Source: SCTM01 sp965279655 (lineage in GTDB: Bacteria > Pseudomonadota > Alphaproteobacteria > Rhodospirillales > Rhodospirillaceae). Taken from it: DNA of 64,000 nucleotides. Both the position numbers and the translations under genes were made by a program. The number at the start of each line of letters is the position of its first letter. Positions within the stretch are counted from its first letter, which is position 1. This document shows positions 1 to 8,649 of this stretch, piece by piece. Location: assembly GCA_965279655.1 (NCBI GenBank), contig OZ257255.1, positions 3,472,001 through 3,536,000 on the forward strand, written 5' to 3'. The notes below the pieces were generated by a model that searched no databases, was not told the origin of the DNA, and worked only from the letters and a program-made list of their open reading frames with translations.

Positions 1-317
1 TCTTGTGGGGAAGCGCACCGCGCGATCAGTGCCGGGCGAAGATCGAAGACCCCGTTCCACAGACGCCGTGTCGCGTCGTACTCCAGGTTGGAGGGGAGAA
101 TGACGGCGCCGCGCAGATTCTTCTGAAGATCGACGACCGCGGCGTCGGAGAGCACGACCTTGTTGCCATGACTTCCGATCGCTTGAGTATCCGCGGCGAA
201 GGCGTCTCTGCCGGGGAAGGTCGAGGCCGCCGTCACAGCGAGAGCGGAACGAAGCACGCCCCGAAGTGCCGCGCGCCGGGCAACGCGTGTATGAGCCAGA
301 GACTGAGACTGAACCAT
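1..317 (-). CDS. FAD-linked oxidase, N-terminal part (cut by window edge)
   Basis: This is the first 105 codons of a minus-strand gene that runs off the left edge. The start at 317 has an upstream GGGAG. The N-terminus carries an arginine pair (VARRAALRG) followed by a hydrophobic stretch up to about residue 40, which suggests Tat or Sec export. After the signal region the text reads LQKNLRGAVILPSNLEYDAT, the typical opening of FAD-binding PCMH (berberine-bridge/glycolate-oxidase-like) enzymes. The FAD attachment and catalytic regions lie outside the window, so the substrate is unknown. It follows two other minus-strand genes at a gap of 124 bases, long enough for its own promoter. The export and family calls are inferences from this N-terminus only. 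Confidence 0.6.
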   Translation of the reverse strand, partial: MVQSQSLAHTRVARRAALRGVLRSALAVTAASTFPGRDAFAADTQAIGSHGNKVVLSDAAVVDLQKNLRGAVILPSNLEYDATRRLWNGVFDLRPALIARCASPQ

Positions 318-441
318 GACGACAGCTCCCCGCTGCGGTTGTTCCGCGATCCTCATCGTGACCTAGCCGAACGGCCGGAACAACGAGTCTGATCTCTCAT
401 CTCAATTTCGCAGGTCCCGGCGGGTAACGCCTTGAATCCGT

Positions 442-1125
442 TCAGTGCTCGTGGAACTGGATGATCGATTCAGGATTTTCGTAGTGACGATTGAGCTCGA
501 CCATGCCGGGCGGAACGTCCGCGTAGCTGTGCCAAACCTTTACGGGGCCGAAGAACGTCGTGTTCCAGGGCGGCCGATAGTTCCAGTTCAGCGGCAGGAC
601 GAACGGATTAAATTTGTTCTCCTCCAGCGCAAGGGAGAACGTGAGCTGATCCGCATAGGGGCACACGACCCTTTGGCCAAGCTCGTCGATGTGCACGATC
701 GAGGAATCGATCCGCGGCGCCAAATCTGCCCAGGTCTCGAAGACGGGTTTGGCGCTCTTGGTAAAGAAGAGAACGCCGCTGTTGTACTCGACAAGATCCC
801 CGCTGCCGCCGGCGTGCCGCCGCGCCCACGGGCACTCGCAGATGCTGCAGGCGATTCCGAACTGCTGGGCCTTTTGGAAGCCGAAATCCAGCCGTCCGAG
901 CACGACGGTATCCGCATCCAGAAAAAGCGTTTCCTCGAACGGCGAGTGCTCGAACATGCGGGCTTTTTGGAGATAGCCTTCAATCGCGTCCGCCGCTTCG
1001 ACACGAATGACTTCGATGGGGAGTTCGGGATGGATCTCCTCCACGGAGGTCATCGACCGATGGAGCGCCATCTCTACCTTCAGCGCGTTTCCCCACATCA
1101 TGTAGATAACGCCGCGCTTGCTCAC
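442..1125 (-). CDS. GT-A fold glycosyltransferase-like protein
   Basis: A 227-residue soluble protein without signal peptide. It opens with a beta strand (GVIYMMWGN), and residues 67-72 read LFLDAD. This is the DxD-type motif that binds the metal and nucleotide sugar in GT-A glycosyltransferases such as GT8. A second conserved-looking block is EYNSGVLFF. The length is short for GT8 but fits the nucleotide-diphospho-sugar transferase class found in bacteria. It starts 2 bases after the stop of the acetamidase-like gene on the same strand, so the two are probably co-transcribed. Donor and acceptor cannot be told from sequence. The fold call is fairly safe; the activity is inferred. Confidence 0.6.
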   Translation of the reverse strand: MSKRGVIYMMWGNALKVEMALHRSMTSVEEIHPELPIEVIRVEAADAIEGYLQKARMFEHSPFEETLFLDADTVVLGRLDFGFQKAQQFGIACSICECPWARRHAGGSGDLVEYNSGVLFFTKSAKPVFETWADLAPRIDSSIVHIDELGQRVVCPYADQLTFSLALEENKFNPFVLPLNWNYRPPWNTTFFGPVKVWHSYADVPPGMVELNRHYENPESIIQFHEH

Positions 1126-1127
1126 GT

Positions 1128-2171
1128 TCAGTTTGCCTTTGTCGTGAAGATGGCCTTGGGGATCGTGCCGTGGATGCCCACGGTACCGTCCACAACCTGC
1201 GTCACGTGATAGTCCACCGCGACGCTCGCGATCATGTAGGCCTCTTCCCGCGAGAGCTTGGGAAACTTTTCGGTGATGAACTTGATGGTTTCGCGCACCG
1301 CAAGCTTCATCGCGTCATCGAGCTTCGGCGAGAGACCCATCACGATCCAATGGGTCTTGGTCTCGGCCCGGGTCCAGGTCAGATGCATGTCCTTGCGGAC
1401 GATGAACTGGAACTTGCCGCGCAGGTTCGCTTCGATGGCGCTGACGTCGACTTCGCCGTGGCCCTGCGCCGCGTGGCCGTCGCCGGCGGAGAACAATGCT
1501 CCCGCGACATGCACCGGGATGTAGAGCGTCGCGCCGGCGCCAAGGTCCTTGTTGTCGAGATTGCCGGCGTGGATGCCGGGCGGTCCGCTGGAAATGCGGC
1601 CCAGCCGCGCGGGCGGGGCCACGCCCATGGTGCCGAAGAACGGACGGTCCACCGGCACAACTACGCCCTGCGCAACGGTCGCCATCTTCGTCTTGCGGTC
1701 GATCGGAATCACGCGCTGCCACGACGATGTGAAATCCTCGGGCAGCAGTCCGGAATAGGGACGCTGGGTGTTGTAGCCGTAGTCGGCGGAAGCTTCGACT
1801 TCCAGAATACGGACTTCGAGTACGTCGCCCGGCGCCGCGCCGGTAATGTAGATGGGTCCGGTGAGGACGTGGGGACCAGGCCCGCGATCCTTCACCTCGC
1901 GGAAAATGTCGCGCACGAACTGCGGCACAGCCGACGGCGGCACCACACCGGAGGCATCGACGTCGGCGGGGTCGATCTGCGTGGCGGCCTCGAGGATCAC
2001 CGTATCGCCGGATGCGATGGTAAGGGCCGGCTTGTTGGCGGCGTTGAAGTTGCCGAAGTTGATGGTCTGCGGCGACGCCAGCAGCGTGTGCTCGGCCGCG
2101 TGCGCAGGTGACCCCAAGAGGGCCATCGCCAACATTGCACCGACCGCCGATGTCGCAAAAACATGTTTCAT
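1128..2171 (-). CDS. Exported acetamidase/formamidase family protein
   Basis: 347 residues from the ATG at 2171, preceded by GAGGGGG. An upstream in-frame start at 2375 would overlap the next gene by 100 bases, so 2171 is preferred. Residues 1-22 are a Sec signal peptide ending AHAAE. The body matches the acetamidase/formamidase (FmdA_AmdA) family: GDTVILEAATQ early, a GIHAGNLDNKDLGAG block and the DGHAAQGHGEVD block, which carry the presumed metal-site residues. Known members hydrolyse formamide or acetamide to ammonia and acid in the cytoplasm, so an exported member is unusual and its substrate may differ. It lies immediately upstream of the glycosyltransferase-like gene. Confidence 0.8.
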   Translation of the reverse strand: MKHVFATSAVGAMLAMALLGSPAHAAEHTLLASPQTINFGNFNAANKPALTIASGDTVILEAATQIDPADVDASGVVPPSAVPQFVRDIFREVKDRGPGPHVLTGPIYITGAAPGDVLEVRILEVEASADYGYNTQRPYSGLLPEDFTSSWQRVIPIDRKTKMATVAQGVVVPVDRPFFGTMGVAPPARLGRISSGPPGIHAGNLDNKDLGAGATLYIPVHVAGALFSAGDGHAAQGHGEVDVSAIEANLRGKFQFIVRKDMHLTWTRAETKTHWIVMGLSPKLDDAMKLAVRETIKFITEKFPKLSREEAYMIASVAVDYHVTQVVDGTVGIHGTIPKAIFTTKAN

Positions 2172-2272
2172 TGACGCCCCCTCGAATCCCGTCGCTTTCG
2201 GAACGCGCGGCCGGTGGGATCGACAGCCGGCCGCGACGATTGTAGCCATCCCGCGCGAGGGTTTCGAGGCAG

Positions 2273-3526
2273 TTAGTCGCCGACGATCATGAAGGCCGCA
2301 CCGCCGGCCGCGAGACTGACAAGACCGATCGCGGCCAAAGGCAGGCCGAAGCGCACGCCGCCCACCGTGACGCATACCGCGATCTTGGTGGTCATATTCG
2401 TGGCCCCAGCGAGAAGAATGGCGGCGGCAGCCGTCGCGGGCGCAAGCCCGGCGCGGGACATCTCCGCCACGGAGATGGTGACGGGGTCGACGTCGGCGAA
2501 CCCCGAGATCGCCGCCAACGGCAGAAGCCCGGATTGACCGAACGCATCGTGCGCGACCTTGGTAATCACGAGAATCACGGTGAGGAGCGCGCCAAACCCA
2601 AGTACAGGGCCAAGGTCGAACGGGTTGCGAAACACCGGCTCAGCCGGCGCGTCCTTGGAGGCGCGATAGAATACGACGCCGGCGATGGCCAGCACCACGC
2701 ATGCAGCCCCCATTGTCGGCGCCAATCGCTGCGCGAGGCTGAGGTTCAAGGTGCCTGCGATGACGCTCATGCGAAGCAGGCTGACGATCCAGGCGAGGCA
2801 GATTGCGGCGGAGGCCGCACCGGCAGAGGTCCGTGATTTTCGCGCAAGGCGCGCGTTCAACAGCGTGACTGTCGTGGAGGAGATCAGCGCGCCGGCCAAG
2901 GACCCGAAGATCAAGGCGACGCGATGGGCGGTCACCTTTACGGCGATGTATCCGGCGTAGGAGATCGTCGCGATCACGACGGTCATCAACCAGACCTCAC
3001 GTGGATTGATGGCGTTCCACGGATCGATCGTGCGGTCGGGCAGGATCGGCAACGCAATGAACGTCATTGCCAACAACACCACCGCCGAGCGGAGTTCCGG
3101 CCAGGTGATGCGGCGCAGAAAATCGTGCAGGAGTTCCCGTGCCGTCAGCAGAAAGACCACGGCGATTCCGGTCGCACCCGCCACGGCCTTGTCGCCCAAG
3201 AGCGCAAAGGCGCCGAGCGAGAACGTCACGATGCTCGCGATCATCCCCGTGGCGGAGAAATTCTTGTGGGCGACGCCTTCACGCCAATAGAAGACACCGA
3301 CGGCGGCGCTCATGATGACGCCGGCGGCGACCAGGGGCGCTGCGCCCACGAGAGGAACAAGCGCGCCCCAGATCGCGCCGAGCACGCTCATTAGGGCAAA
3401 GGTGCGAATCCCCGCGACACGGCTGCCGTCCGCGTCCTCGCGATCCCGCCAGCCACGCTCGACGCCGATCAGCAGTCCGATCGCCAGGGCAATGCCGAAG
3501 CGCTGGAACAGTTCGAGCATATCCAC
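2273..3526 (-). CDS. MgtC/SapB family membrane protein (DUF4010 type)
   Basis: 417 residues with about 12 hydrophobic segments. The N-terminal third reads GIALAIGLLIGVERGWRDRE and GIRTFALMSVLGAIWGAL, the signature of the MgtC/SapB membrane domain. The C-terminal two thirds fit the DUF4010 membrane domain found fused to it. The start shown is GTG; an ATG two codons later (3520) is equally possible. MgtC proteins of pathogens affect Mg2+ homeostasis and F-type ATPase, but the long DUF4010-fused form is of unknown function. It stands 101 bases upstream of the acetamidase-like gene on the same strand. Confidence 0.85.
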   Translation of the reverse strand: MDMLELFQRFGIALAIGLLIGVERGWRDREDADGSRVAGIRTFALMSVLGAIWGALVPLVGAAPLVAAGVIMSAAVGVFYWREGVAHKNFSATGMIASIVTFSLGAFALLGDKAVAGATGIAVVFLLTARELLHDFLRRITWPELRSAVVLLAMTFIALPILPDRTIDPWNAINPREVWLMTVVIATISYAGYIAVKVTAHRVALIFGSLAGALISSTTVTLLNARLARKSRTSAGAASAAICLAWIVSLLRMSVIAGTLNLSLAQRLAPTMGAACVVLAIAGVVFYRASKDAPAEPVFRNPFDLGPVLGFGALLTVILVITKVAHDAFGQSGLLPLAAISGFADVDPVTISVAEMSRAGLAPATAAAAILLAGATNMTTKIAVCVTVGGVRFGLPLAAIGLVSLAAGGAAFMIVGD

Positions 3527-3617
3527 GGGCCGTCCCCAAGGAGGAAGTAACCCGGGCAGCCTAGCGCCCGTCGCCGGGGCGAAGCCAGCTGTTCGAACGG
3601 GAGAGGTGGACGTCCGG

Positions 3618-4499
3618 CTATGCGCCCGGCCGCCAGGTGCCGGTGACGGCGATGCGGTGCATCAGGCGCAGGCCGTCGTAGTCCGGGATGCCCCGGTGCT
3701 GGACGGCGCAGTTGTCCCACACGCACACGCTGCCTTTGGTCCAGTGCAGACGGAGCTGATATTCCGGTCGCGTGGCGTGGGCGAACAGGTAGTCGAGGAT
3801 CGCGCGGCTTTCGCCGGGATCGAGGCCGATGATGGAGGTCGTCCAGCTCTCGTTTACGAACAGCATTTTGCGTCCGGACGCCGGGTGCGTGCAGACGAGG
3901 GGATGCTCGGTCGGTGGCGGCATGCGCGCGATGGCCGCACGTGCGTCCGTTGTGTTGAAGAGGCCCGAGCGCAGGCCATAGGCCATCACGTCGTGCACGG
4001 CGGTGAGGCCGTCGAGATAGCTCTTCATGCGGTCCGACAGTCCGTCGTAGGCCGCCGCCATGCCGGCGAACAACGTGTCGCCCCCCACCGGCGGCACGTC
4101 GATGGCGTAAAGCGCGGCGAGCGCCAGCGGATGTTCCTTGTAGCTGTGATCCACATGCCAAATGAGATTCTGAGTGGTCAGCTTGGTCTTGCTGATGCCG
4201 CGAAGCACGTGCACGCCAGAGTGGCCCTCGAGCTTAGGGATGAAGCGCTCATTCTCGATCTCGCCGAAATGATGTGCGAATGCGAGGAGATGGTCCGGCG
4301 TGAGGTCCTGGTCGGGAAGCATCAGGACGGCATGACGCGCCAGCGCATCGCGTATGGCCGCCACGCCGCTGTCATCGAGATGCGCAAGATCGAGGCCGCG
4401 CACTTCAGCGCCGATATGCGGGCCCAGTTGCCGGATCCGCACCGGACCGGCCGCCTGGTCCCACGCAAGCTGCGCGCTTGTGTTCTCGAGATGGCCCAT
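3618..4499 (-). CDS. TauD/TfdA family Fe(II)/2-oxoglutarate dioxygenase
   Basis: 293 residues, full length for the family (about 280-300). Iron ligands are visible as H115-x-D117 in IWHVDHSY and H268 in VQHRGIPDYDG. R278 and R282, ten and fourteen residues after the distal histidine, would bind 2-oxoglutarate. Enzymes of this family hydroxylate small substrates such as taurine, alkyl sulfates or aryloxyacetates. There is no sulfonate transporter or other sulfur gene nearby, so the substrate cannot be assigned. The gene is divergent from the TPR-methyltransferase, with the promoters in the 217-base gap. Confidence 0.88.
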   Translation of the reverse strand: MGHLENTSAQLAWDQAAGPVRIRQLGPHIGAEVRGLDLAHLDDSGVAAIRDALARHAVLMLPDQDLTPDHLLAFAHHFGEIENERFIPKLEGHSGVHVLRGISKTKLTTQNLIWHVDHSYKEHPLALAALYAIDVPPVGGDTLFAGMAAAYDGLSDRMKSYLDGLTAVHDVMAYGLRSGLFNTTDARAAIARMPPPTEHPLVCTHPASGRKMLFVNESWTTSIIGLDPGESRAILDYLFAHATRPEYQLRLHWTKGSVCVWDNCAVQHRGIPDYDGLRLMHRIAVTGTWRPGA

Positions 4500-4716
4500 G
4501 GTGATTCCCGACAGATCGTTGAGGCGTTCACTTTAGGGGCCTGCGGGGGTGGGAATGTCACCGCGGTGTCACGGCGGGACAAGAAATCCAATCGCTGCGG
4601 ATGCTCGAAGTCCTTGTCCCAATGAGACTTTGTGCCTTTAGCCGGCACTGTTCCTGGGGGGCGGACGCGTGATAGGAAAGCGGTCGCTCTCCCTCCGAAC
4701 ACCCCTGAGATCCCCC
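4500..4716. promoter_or_regulatory. Divergent promoter region with an inverted repeat
   Basis: Intergenic stretch between the minus-strand dioxygenase gene and the plus-strand TPR-methyltransferase. GGGACAAG at 4576-4583 and CTTGTCCC at 4613-4620 form a perfect 8-base inverted repeat with a 29-base spacer. No convincing -35/-10 pair was recognised. Whether the repeat is an operator or chance is open. Confidence 0.3.
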
Positions 4717-6453
4717 ATGAGTGAAGACGCCGTCATCGCCAACGCCATCGCGGCGGCCGATGCCCACGTGGCGCAAGGTAACCGCGGCGGCGCCATCGCG
4801 GTCCTGTTCGACGCGCTGGTGCAACGGCCGACCGACGCGGACCTCCATTTTCGCACCGGGAACCTGTGCCTGGAACAGGGACAGGTGGACGATGCGGTGC
4901 GTCTGCTGCACCGGGCCACGGCGCTGAATCCCACCTGGCTGCGCGCGTGGGAGCAGTTCTCCCACACGCTCGGCTTGTTGCCCAACATCCCGCACGACCT
5001 CGTGCTCCTGAAGGACATCGCCTACGCGATCACGCTGCAGGAGATCGATCCGATCGGCGCGCTGAACATCACCATCAAGATCATCCTGGGCCGTTATGCG
5101 TCGGACCCTGACCTGACGGCGGAGCAGTTCGCCGCTGACCGGGCGCGTCCCCTCGAGCGCGTCTGCCAGTCCTTGCTTGTGAATTTCCTGGTCCATCGCC
5201 GCGCCGAGGAAATGCAAATCGAGGCGCTCTTCACGCGAATGCGGAGGCGCTTCCTGGAGGCCGCGAGCAAAAACCTATCCGGGCCGGCGCAAGACACTGC
5301 CATCGAGATCCTGTCCGCGTTCGGCATCCAGGGTTTCCACACCGAATATGTCTTCGATGAATCGCCGCAGGAAACCGCATTGGTCTCGGCGATTGAGTCG
5401 ACAGTGCGCACGGAACTGGCGGCAGGCCGCGTGCCGCTACTGAAGATCGCGGCGCTGGCGGCCTATCGCGGGCTTCTGAGCCTTGGGGAAGTGGCCCACC
5501 GCATTCCGGGCGCGGCGGCATATCCGAGCGTGTTCGCCCGCCTGATCGAGACCCAAATCGTGCAGCCAGTGGCCGAGCAAGTGTTGCGCGGTGAAATCCG
5601 CAAGTTGCCGATCAGCGACGCAACCTCGCGCCTTGTGCAGGAGCAGTACGAGGCGAGCCCCTATCCTACGTGGACGAAACCGCAGGTCTCGCAAGCAGAA
5701 CTCGAAGCCGCGGCGTCCAACCCGGCGCCGCCCGAACGGGTCCTGGTCGCCGGCGCGGGCACAGGGCGGCATCCGCTTCGGCTGGCGCGGCTTTCGCCCA
5801 AGGCCGATGTCACCGCGATCGACTTGAGCTTGGCCAGCCTGGCCTACGGCGCGCGCCAAGCACGGTCACTGGGTATTCAGAATGTCAGCTTCGTCCATGG
5901 GGATCTGCTGAATGTCGCGGCGCTCGGACAAACGTTCGACCGCATCTCTTCCGTCGGCGTTTTGCACCACATGGCGGAACCGGCGCGCGGTCTCGCGGCG
6001 CTGAAAAGCGTTTTGCGTCCGGGCGGCACAATCGAGCTGGGTCTCTACACGGAGTCGGGCCGGCAATCCGTGGTCGCGGGAATCGCGCTGCGGGAGCAGC
6101 TCGGCTTGAAGAGTACGCCGGCGGATTTCCGCCGTTTCCGCCGTGCCGTACGCACGCTCCCGGACGATCACCCAGCGGCGGTGTTGCGCCGGTGGGGCGA
6201 CTTCTTCGCGATGTCGGAGCTACGCGATCTCGTGTTCCACGTTCAGGAGCATCGCTTCACGCTTCCGCGCGTGAAGGAGCTGCTGGGTGCGGCCGGCTTG
6301 AGACTTGAGCGGTTCGACGTCAGCCCGATGGTCCTGGCGCATTTCCGCGCGGACTATCCCGGCGCTGAAGCGGATATCGATGCGTGGACGAGGTTTGAAG
6401 CGGCCGCCCCGGGGATCTTCGGATCGATGTATATGTTTGTCGCGAGGTCCTAA
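4717..6453 (+). CDS. TPR-containing class I SAM methyltransferase
   Basis: 578 residues from the ATG at 4717; a GTG at 4669 in the same frame is an alternative with a G-rich leader. The first 100 residues contain TPR-like helices (DADLHFRTGNLCLEQGQVDD). A helical middle follows, then a linker EQYEASPYPTWTKP that often precedes this type of methyltransferase. The C-terminal third is a Rossmann SAM-binding domain with VLVAGAGTGRHPLRLA as motif I, an acidic AIDLS after strand 2 and SVGVLHHM as motif IV region. The substrate is unknown; TPR regions usually bind a protein partner. A second, shorter TPR-methyltransferase lies at 51634-52536. Confidence 0.8.
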   Translation: MSEDAVIANAIAAADAHVAQGNRGGAIAVLFDALVQRPTDADLHFRTGNLCLEQGQVDDAVRLLHRATALNPTWLRAWEQFSHTLGLLPNIPHDLVLLKDIAYAITLQEIDPIGALNITIKIILGRYASDPDLTAEQFAADRARPLERVCQSLLVNFLVHRRAEEMQIEALFTRMRRRFLEAASKNLSGPAQDTAIEILSAFGIQGFHTEYVFDESPQETALVSAIESTVRTELAAGRVPLLKIAALAAYRGLLSLGEVAHRIPGAAAYPSVFARLIETQIVQPVAEQVLRGEIRKLPISDATSRLVQEQYEASPYPTWTKPQVSQAELEAAASNPAPPERVLVAGAGTGRHPLRLARLSPKADVTAIDLSLASLAYGARQARSLGIQNVSFVHGDLLNVAALGQTFDRISSVGVLHHMAEPARGLAALKSVLRPGGTIELGLYTESGRQSVVAGIALREQLGLKSTPADFRRFRRAVRTLPDDHPAAVLRRWGDFFAMSELRDLVFHVQEHRFTLPRVKELLGAAGLRLERFDVSPMVLAHFRADYPGAEADIDAWTRFEAAAPGIFGSMYMFVARS

Positions 6454-6490
6454 GGGATCGAGGATCAGCACCAGGACTTTTGTCGACGCC

Positions 6491-6796
6491 CTAGTCTTTC
6501 TTCTCTTCTTTCTGCTGACGCTCAACGTCGCGAACGATGTTGGTGTAGCGCTCCTCGACCTTCTTCAATTCCGGCTTGGTCTGAACCTTTGCCATCTGCT
6601 GTCCGCAGAGATAGCGCTGCTGATAAGACAGCAGCTTGTTGTCACACACTGACTTCTTCGGCGCCTTCGGCTTCTTTTCTTTCGGCGCTTCGGCTTTTTT
6701 CTCCGTCTTATGCTCCGCGGCCGAAGCGGCTGGAACAGCCGCGATCGCCAGCATGACGGCGGACACAAGCACCCGCAGACTCAACGCGCGTTTCAT
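6491..6796 (-). CDS. Small exported lysine-rich protein, unknown
   Basis: 101 residues. Residues 1-27 are a clear Sec signal peptide (ASAAEH cleavage region). The mature part starts with a run of Lys, Glu, Ala and Pro, then has a compact segment with two cysteines (SVCDNKLLSYQQRYLCGQQM) and a charged C-terminal helix ending in KEEKKD. The two cysteines could form a periplasmic disulfide. No family is recognised. It is divergent from the small exported protein at 7001, with a palindrome between them. Confidence 0.6.
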   Translation of the reverse strand: MKRALSLRVLVSAVMLAIAAVPAASAAEHKTEKKAEAPKEKKPKAPKKSVCDNKLLSYQQRYLCGQQMAKVQTKPELKKVEERYTNIVRDVERQQKEEKKD

Positions 6797-6916
6797 CGTC
6801 GCAATCCCCAGCCCTAAAAATGACGACTCACCCCGGGTGATTGTAAATCAGATCAAGCTTTACGCCGTACGGGAAAATACACGTAGCGCTCGCATTTGCG
6901 TGATACCAAACATACT

Positions 6917-6928
6917 TATTCGCGAATA
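6917..6928. promoter_or_regulatory. Palindrome in divergent promoter region
   Basis: A perfect 12-base palindrome, TATTCGCGAATA, lies between two divergent small exported-protein genes (starts 6796 and 7001). The surrounding 6830-6960 stretch is clearly A+T-richer than the coding DNA, as expected for promoters. It may be an operator for either gene; no known regulator motif is recognised. Confidence 0.35.
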
Positions 6929-7000
6929 TTTGCGCGTATTGGCCAAAATATCTCGAAGCAAGTGCGAGTCCATACCAGCGAGGCTGCGGTATAGTGGCCG

Positions 7001-7354
7001 ATGCATATGAGAATGACGATGAACCGCATTGCGTTTGCGCTCATCTGCGGCGCTCTCTTTGGCGAGGGCGCGCTTGCGCAGACGGAGGTGATGGCCTTCG
7101 GCGCAGGCGCGATGATCCAGCCGCCGAATGGTCCCGCCATCACGCTTTCGCCGACGGAGGCCGGAACGGTCCTTCAGGCCGTCGGCGGGCCGCCCATGCT
7201 GCTGCCGACCGCCGGAACGGGCACCAGCGTCGCGACCACGCCTGCCGGACCGCCAATGCAGATCAAGCCATTTGGCTCCAGCACCGTCATCGAGACGCCC
7301 GGCCAGCCCGCCGTGATCTGCACATCGCTGGCGGGACGCATCGCCTGCAATTGA
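7001..7354 (+). CDS. Small exported protein, unknown
   Basis: 117 residues if started at the first ATG. In-frame ATGs at 7007, 7013 and 7019 are alternatives, and none has a strong Shine-Dalgarno. A signal peptide ends at GALAQ. The mature part is rich in Gly, Pro, Thr and Ala with repeated short strands (GTVLQAVGGPP, TGTSVATTPAGPP, SSTVIETPGQPA), which suggests a small beta-rich secreted or periplasmic protein. Two cysteines near the C-terminus (VICTSLAGRIACN) could form a disulfide. No family recognised. It is convergent with the SUMF1-type gene 12 bases downstream. Confidence 0.5.
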   Translation: MHMRMTMNRIAFALICGALFGEGALAQTEVMAFGAGAMIQPPNGPAITLSPTEAGTVLQAVGGPPMLLPTAGTGTSVATTPAGPPMQIKPFGSSTVIETPGQPAVICTSLAGRIACN

Positions 7355-7366
7355 GGCGATGCTCGG

Positions 7367-8182
7367 TTACTCGAGGCTGCGCGCCACGCGAAGCCCGTTA
7401 AAACCGAACCCGTTCAATGCGTAGAACCATTGCCGGGAGAAGCTGGCGAGCAGCTTCGGCGGATCGTGCCAGGACCCGCCGCGAGCGGCATGTTCTTGGC
7501 AATTCTTGTTCTCGAACGCGGAGCCATCCTTCGGCACGCCGACGTAACTGTAGACGTAACAGTCCGCGACCCATTCAGTGACGTTGCCCGCCATGTCGTG
7601 AACCCCATATGCGTTAGGCTTGAACGAGCCCACGGGCGCTGGCTGCTTGTCGTCCCACTGGCTGCCGCACTTCGCACAGGCCGCATTGTTCTGGCCGATC
7701 TCCTCGCCCCACGGATAGGCGCTCGCGGTCCCGGCCCGCGCGGCATATTCCCATTCGGCTTCCGTCGGCAGGCGATATGTCTTGCCGGTCTTTTTCGAGA
7801 GCCAATTCAGAAACGGCTGCACTTCCCGGAACGAAATATTAACCACCGGCTGCTTGCCGCGCCCCCAACCCTTGTCGTCGGGTTTGTAGGTGCAGCCGCC
7901 CTCGGCCACGCAGGCATCCCATTCGGCGAAGGTGATCTCGTATTTGCCGATGGCGAATGGCTTGGCAATGGTGACCGTACGCACCGCCTTCTCGTCGACG
8001 TTCAGCATATTGGGCGGCGGGGGCGTCGGATCGCCCATCTTGAAACTGCCCGCAGGGACCACCACCAGCTCGGGGCAGTTGGGGCAATCACGCAGCGTTT
8101 CACCGGGCGTGGCCGCGCCGACGTGGGCGGACACAAGCGCGGTCACGGTGGCGATCACGCTGAACAGCAGTGTGGGACGCAT
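7367..8182 (-). CDS. Exported SUMF1-fold protein (formylglycine-generating-enzyme-like)
   Basis: 271 residues from the ATG at 8182, chosen for the strong upstream AGGAGAAG. A Sec signal peptide (about 1-24) is followed by FRDC-like text DCPNCPELVVVPAGSF, then the FGE-sulfatase domain: PVVNISFREVQPFLNW, YRLPTEAEWEYAARAG, GVHDMAGNVTEWVADC, RGGSW and a final GFNGLRVARSLE. True formylglycine-generating enzymes have a CxxxxC pair after RGGSW. Here that segment has no cysteine, so copper-dependent oxidation of sulfatases is unlikely. A role as a binding or accessory protein, or another activity of this fold, fits better. A paralogue lies at 37179-38105. Confidence 0.85.
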   Translation of the reverse strand: MRPTLLFSVIATVTALVSAHVGAATPGETLRDCPNCPELVVVPAGSFKMGDPTPPPPNMLNVDEKAVRTVTIAKPFAIGKYEITFAEWDACVAEGGCTYKPDDKGWGRGKQPVVNISFREVQPFLNWLSKKTGKTYRLPTEAEWEYAARAGTASAYPWGEEIGQNNAACAKCGSQWDDKQPAPVGSFKPNAYGVHDMAGNVTEWVADCYVYSYVGVPKDGSAFENKNCQEHAARGGSWHDPPKLLASFSRQWFYALNGFGFNGLRVARSLE

Positions 8183-8649
8183 TCTTCTCCTCCCTGAAAC
8201 CACACGACACATCCGCGGAAGTTAGAAAGGGACGGCCGGGTTCATCAAGAGGGTCGTAATCACCAATGCTTGAGCGTCGAAAATGAAGTTCGCCTGCTGC
8301 GATCACTTGCGGGCCACCTGCCTCGCCGCGACTCGGCGGATGGGGGTCGGCCCTTGGGCGGGGATGCTGGATGACGGTCCATGCCCAAGGGCCGGCCATC
8401 GCTTGTTGCAGCGAGTGAAAGCCGAACGCCGACGCCGCGCGGCTGTTCCGAACGCGCACGCGAAATTCAACCGCGGTGCGTCACCCGCCTATCGTCACGC
8501 GCGGGATGTTTTGCACACTGCCACTGCGGCGCGCAGACAGTGCATCCAAACGATACGCCGACGCCCCACCGTCACCACAATCCTTGCTTATGACTGTACT
8601 TAACGATGCCCCCGCATCGCCGGCGTGGCGCCGGCAGCCAGGGAGCGCA
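8183..8649. other. Gene-free divergent region with a 12-base inverted repeat
   Basis: 467 bases between the SUMF1-type gene (minus) and the Arg/Gly-rich protein gene (plus). Open frames exist on both strands but have no recognisable protein character. The notable element is CGGCCCTTGGGC at 8348-8359 with its exact complement GCCCAAGGGCCG at 8383-8394. It extends to 15 bases with one mismatch and has a 23-base spacer. The spacer is long for a terminator; an operator or a structured leader is possible. Confidence 0.4.

Noticed and set aside
4669..4716. GTG start at 4669 for the TPR-methyltransferase
   Set aside because: Adds 16 residues of low-complexity Arg/Ser/Leu; the ATG at 4717 gives a cleaner N-terminus, though the choice is not certain.
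8283..8603. Possible 106-residue gene in the divergent gap
   Set aside because: Arg/His/Cys-rich sequence without motif or ribosome site; the frame looks accidental.
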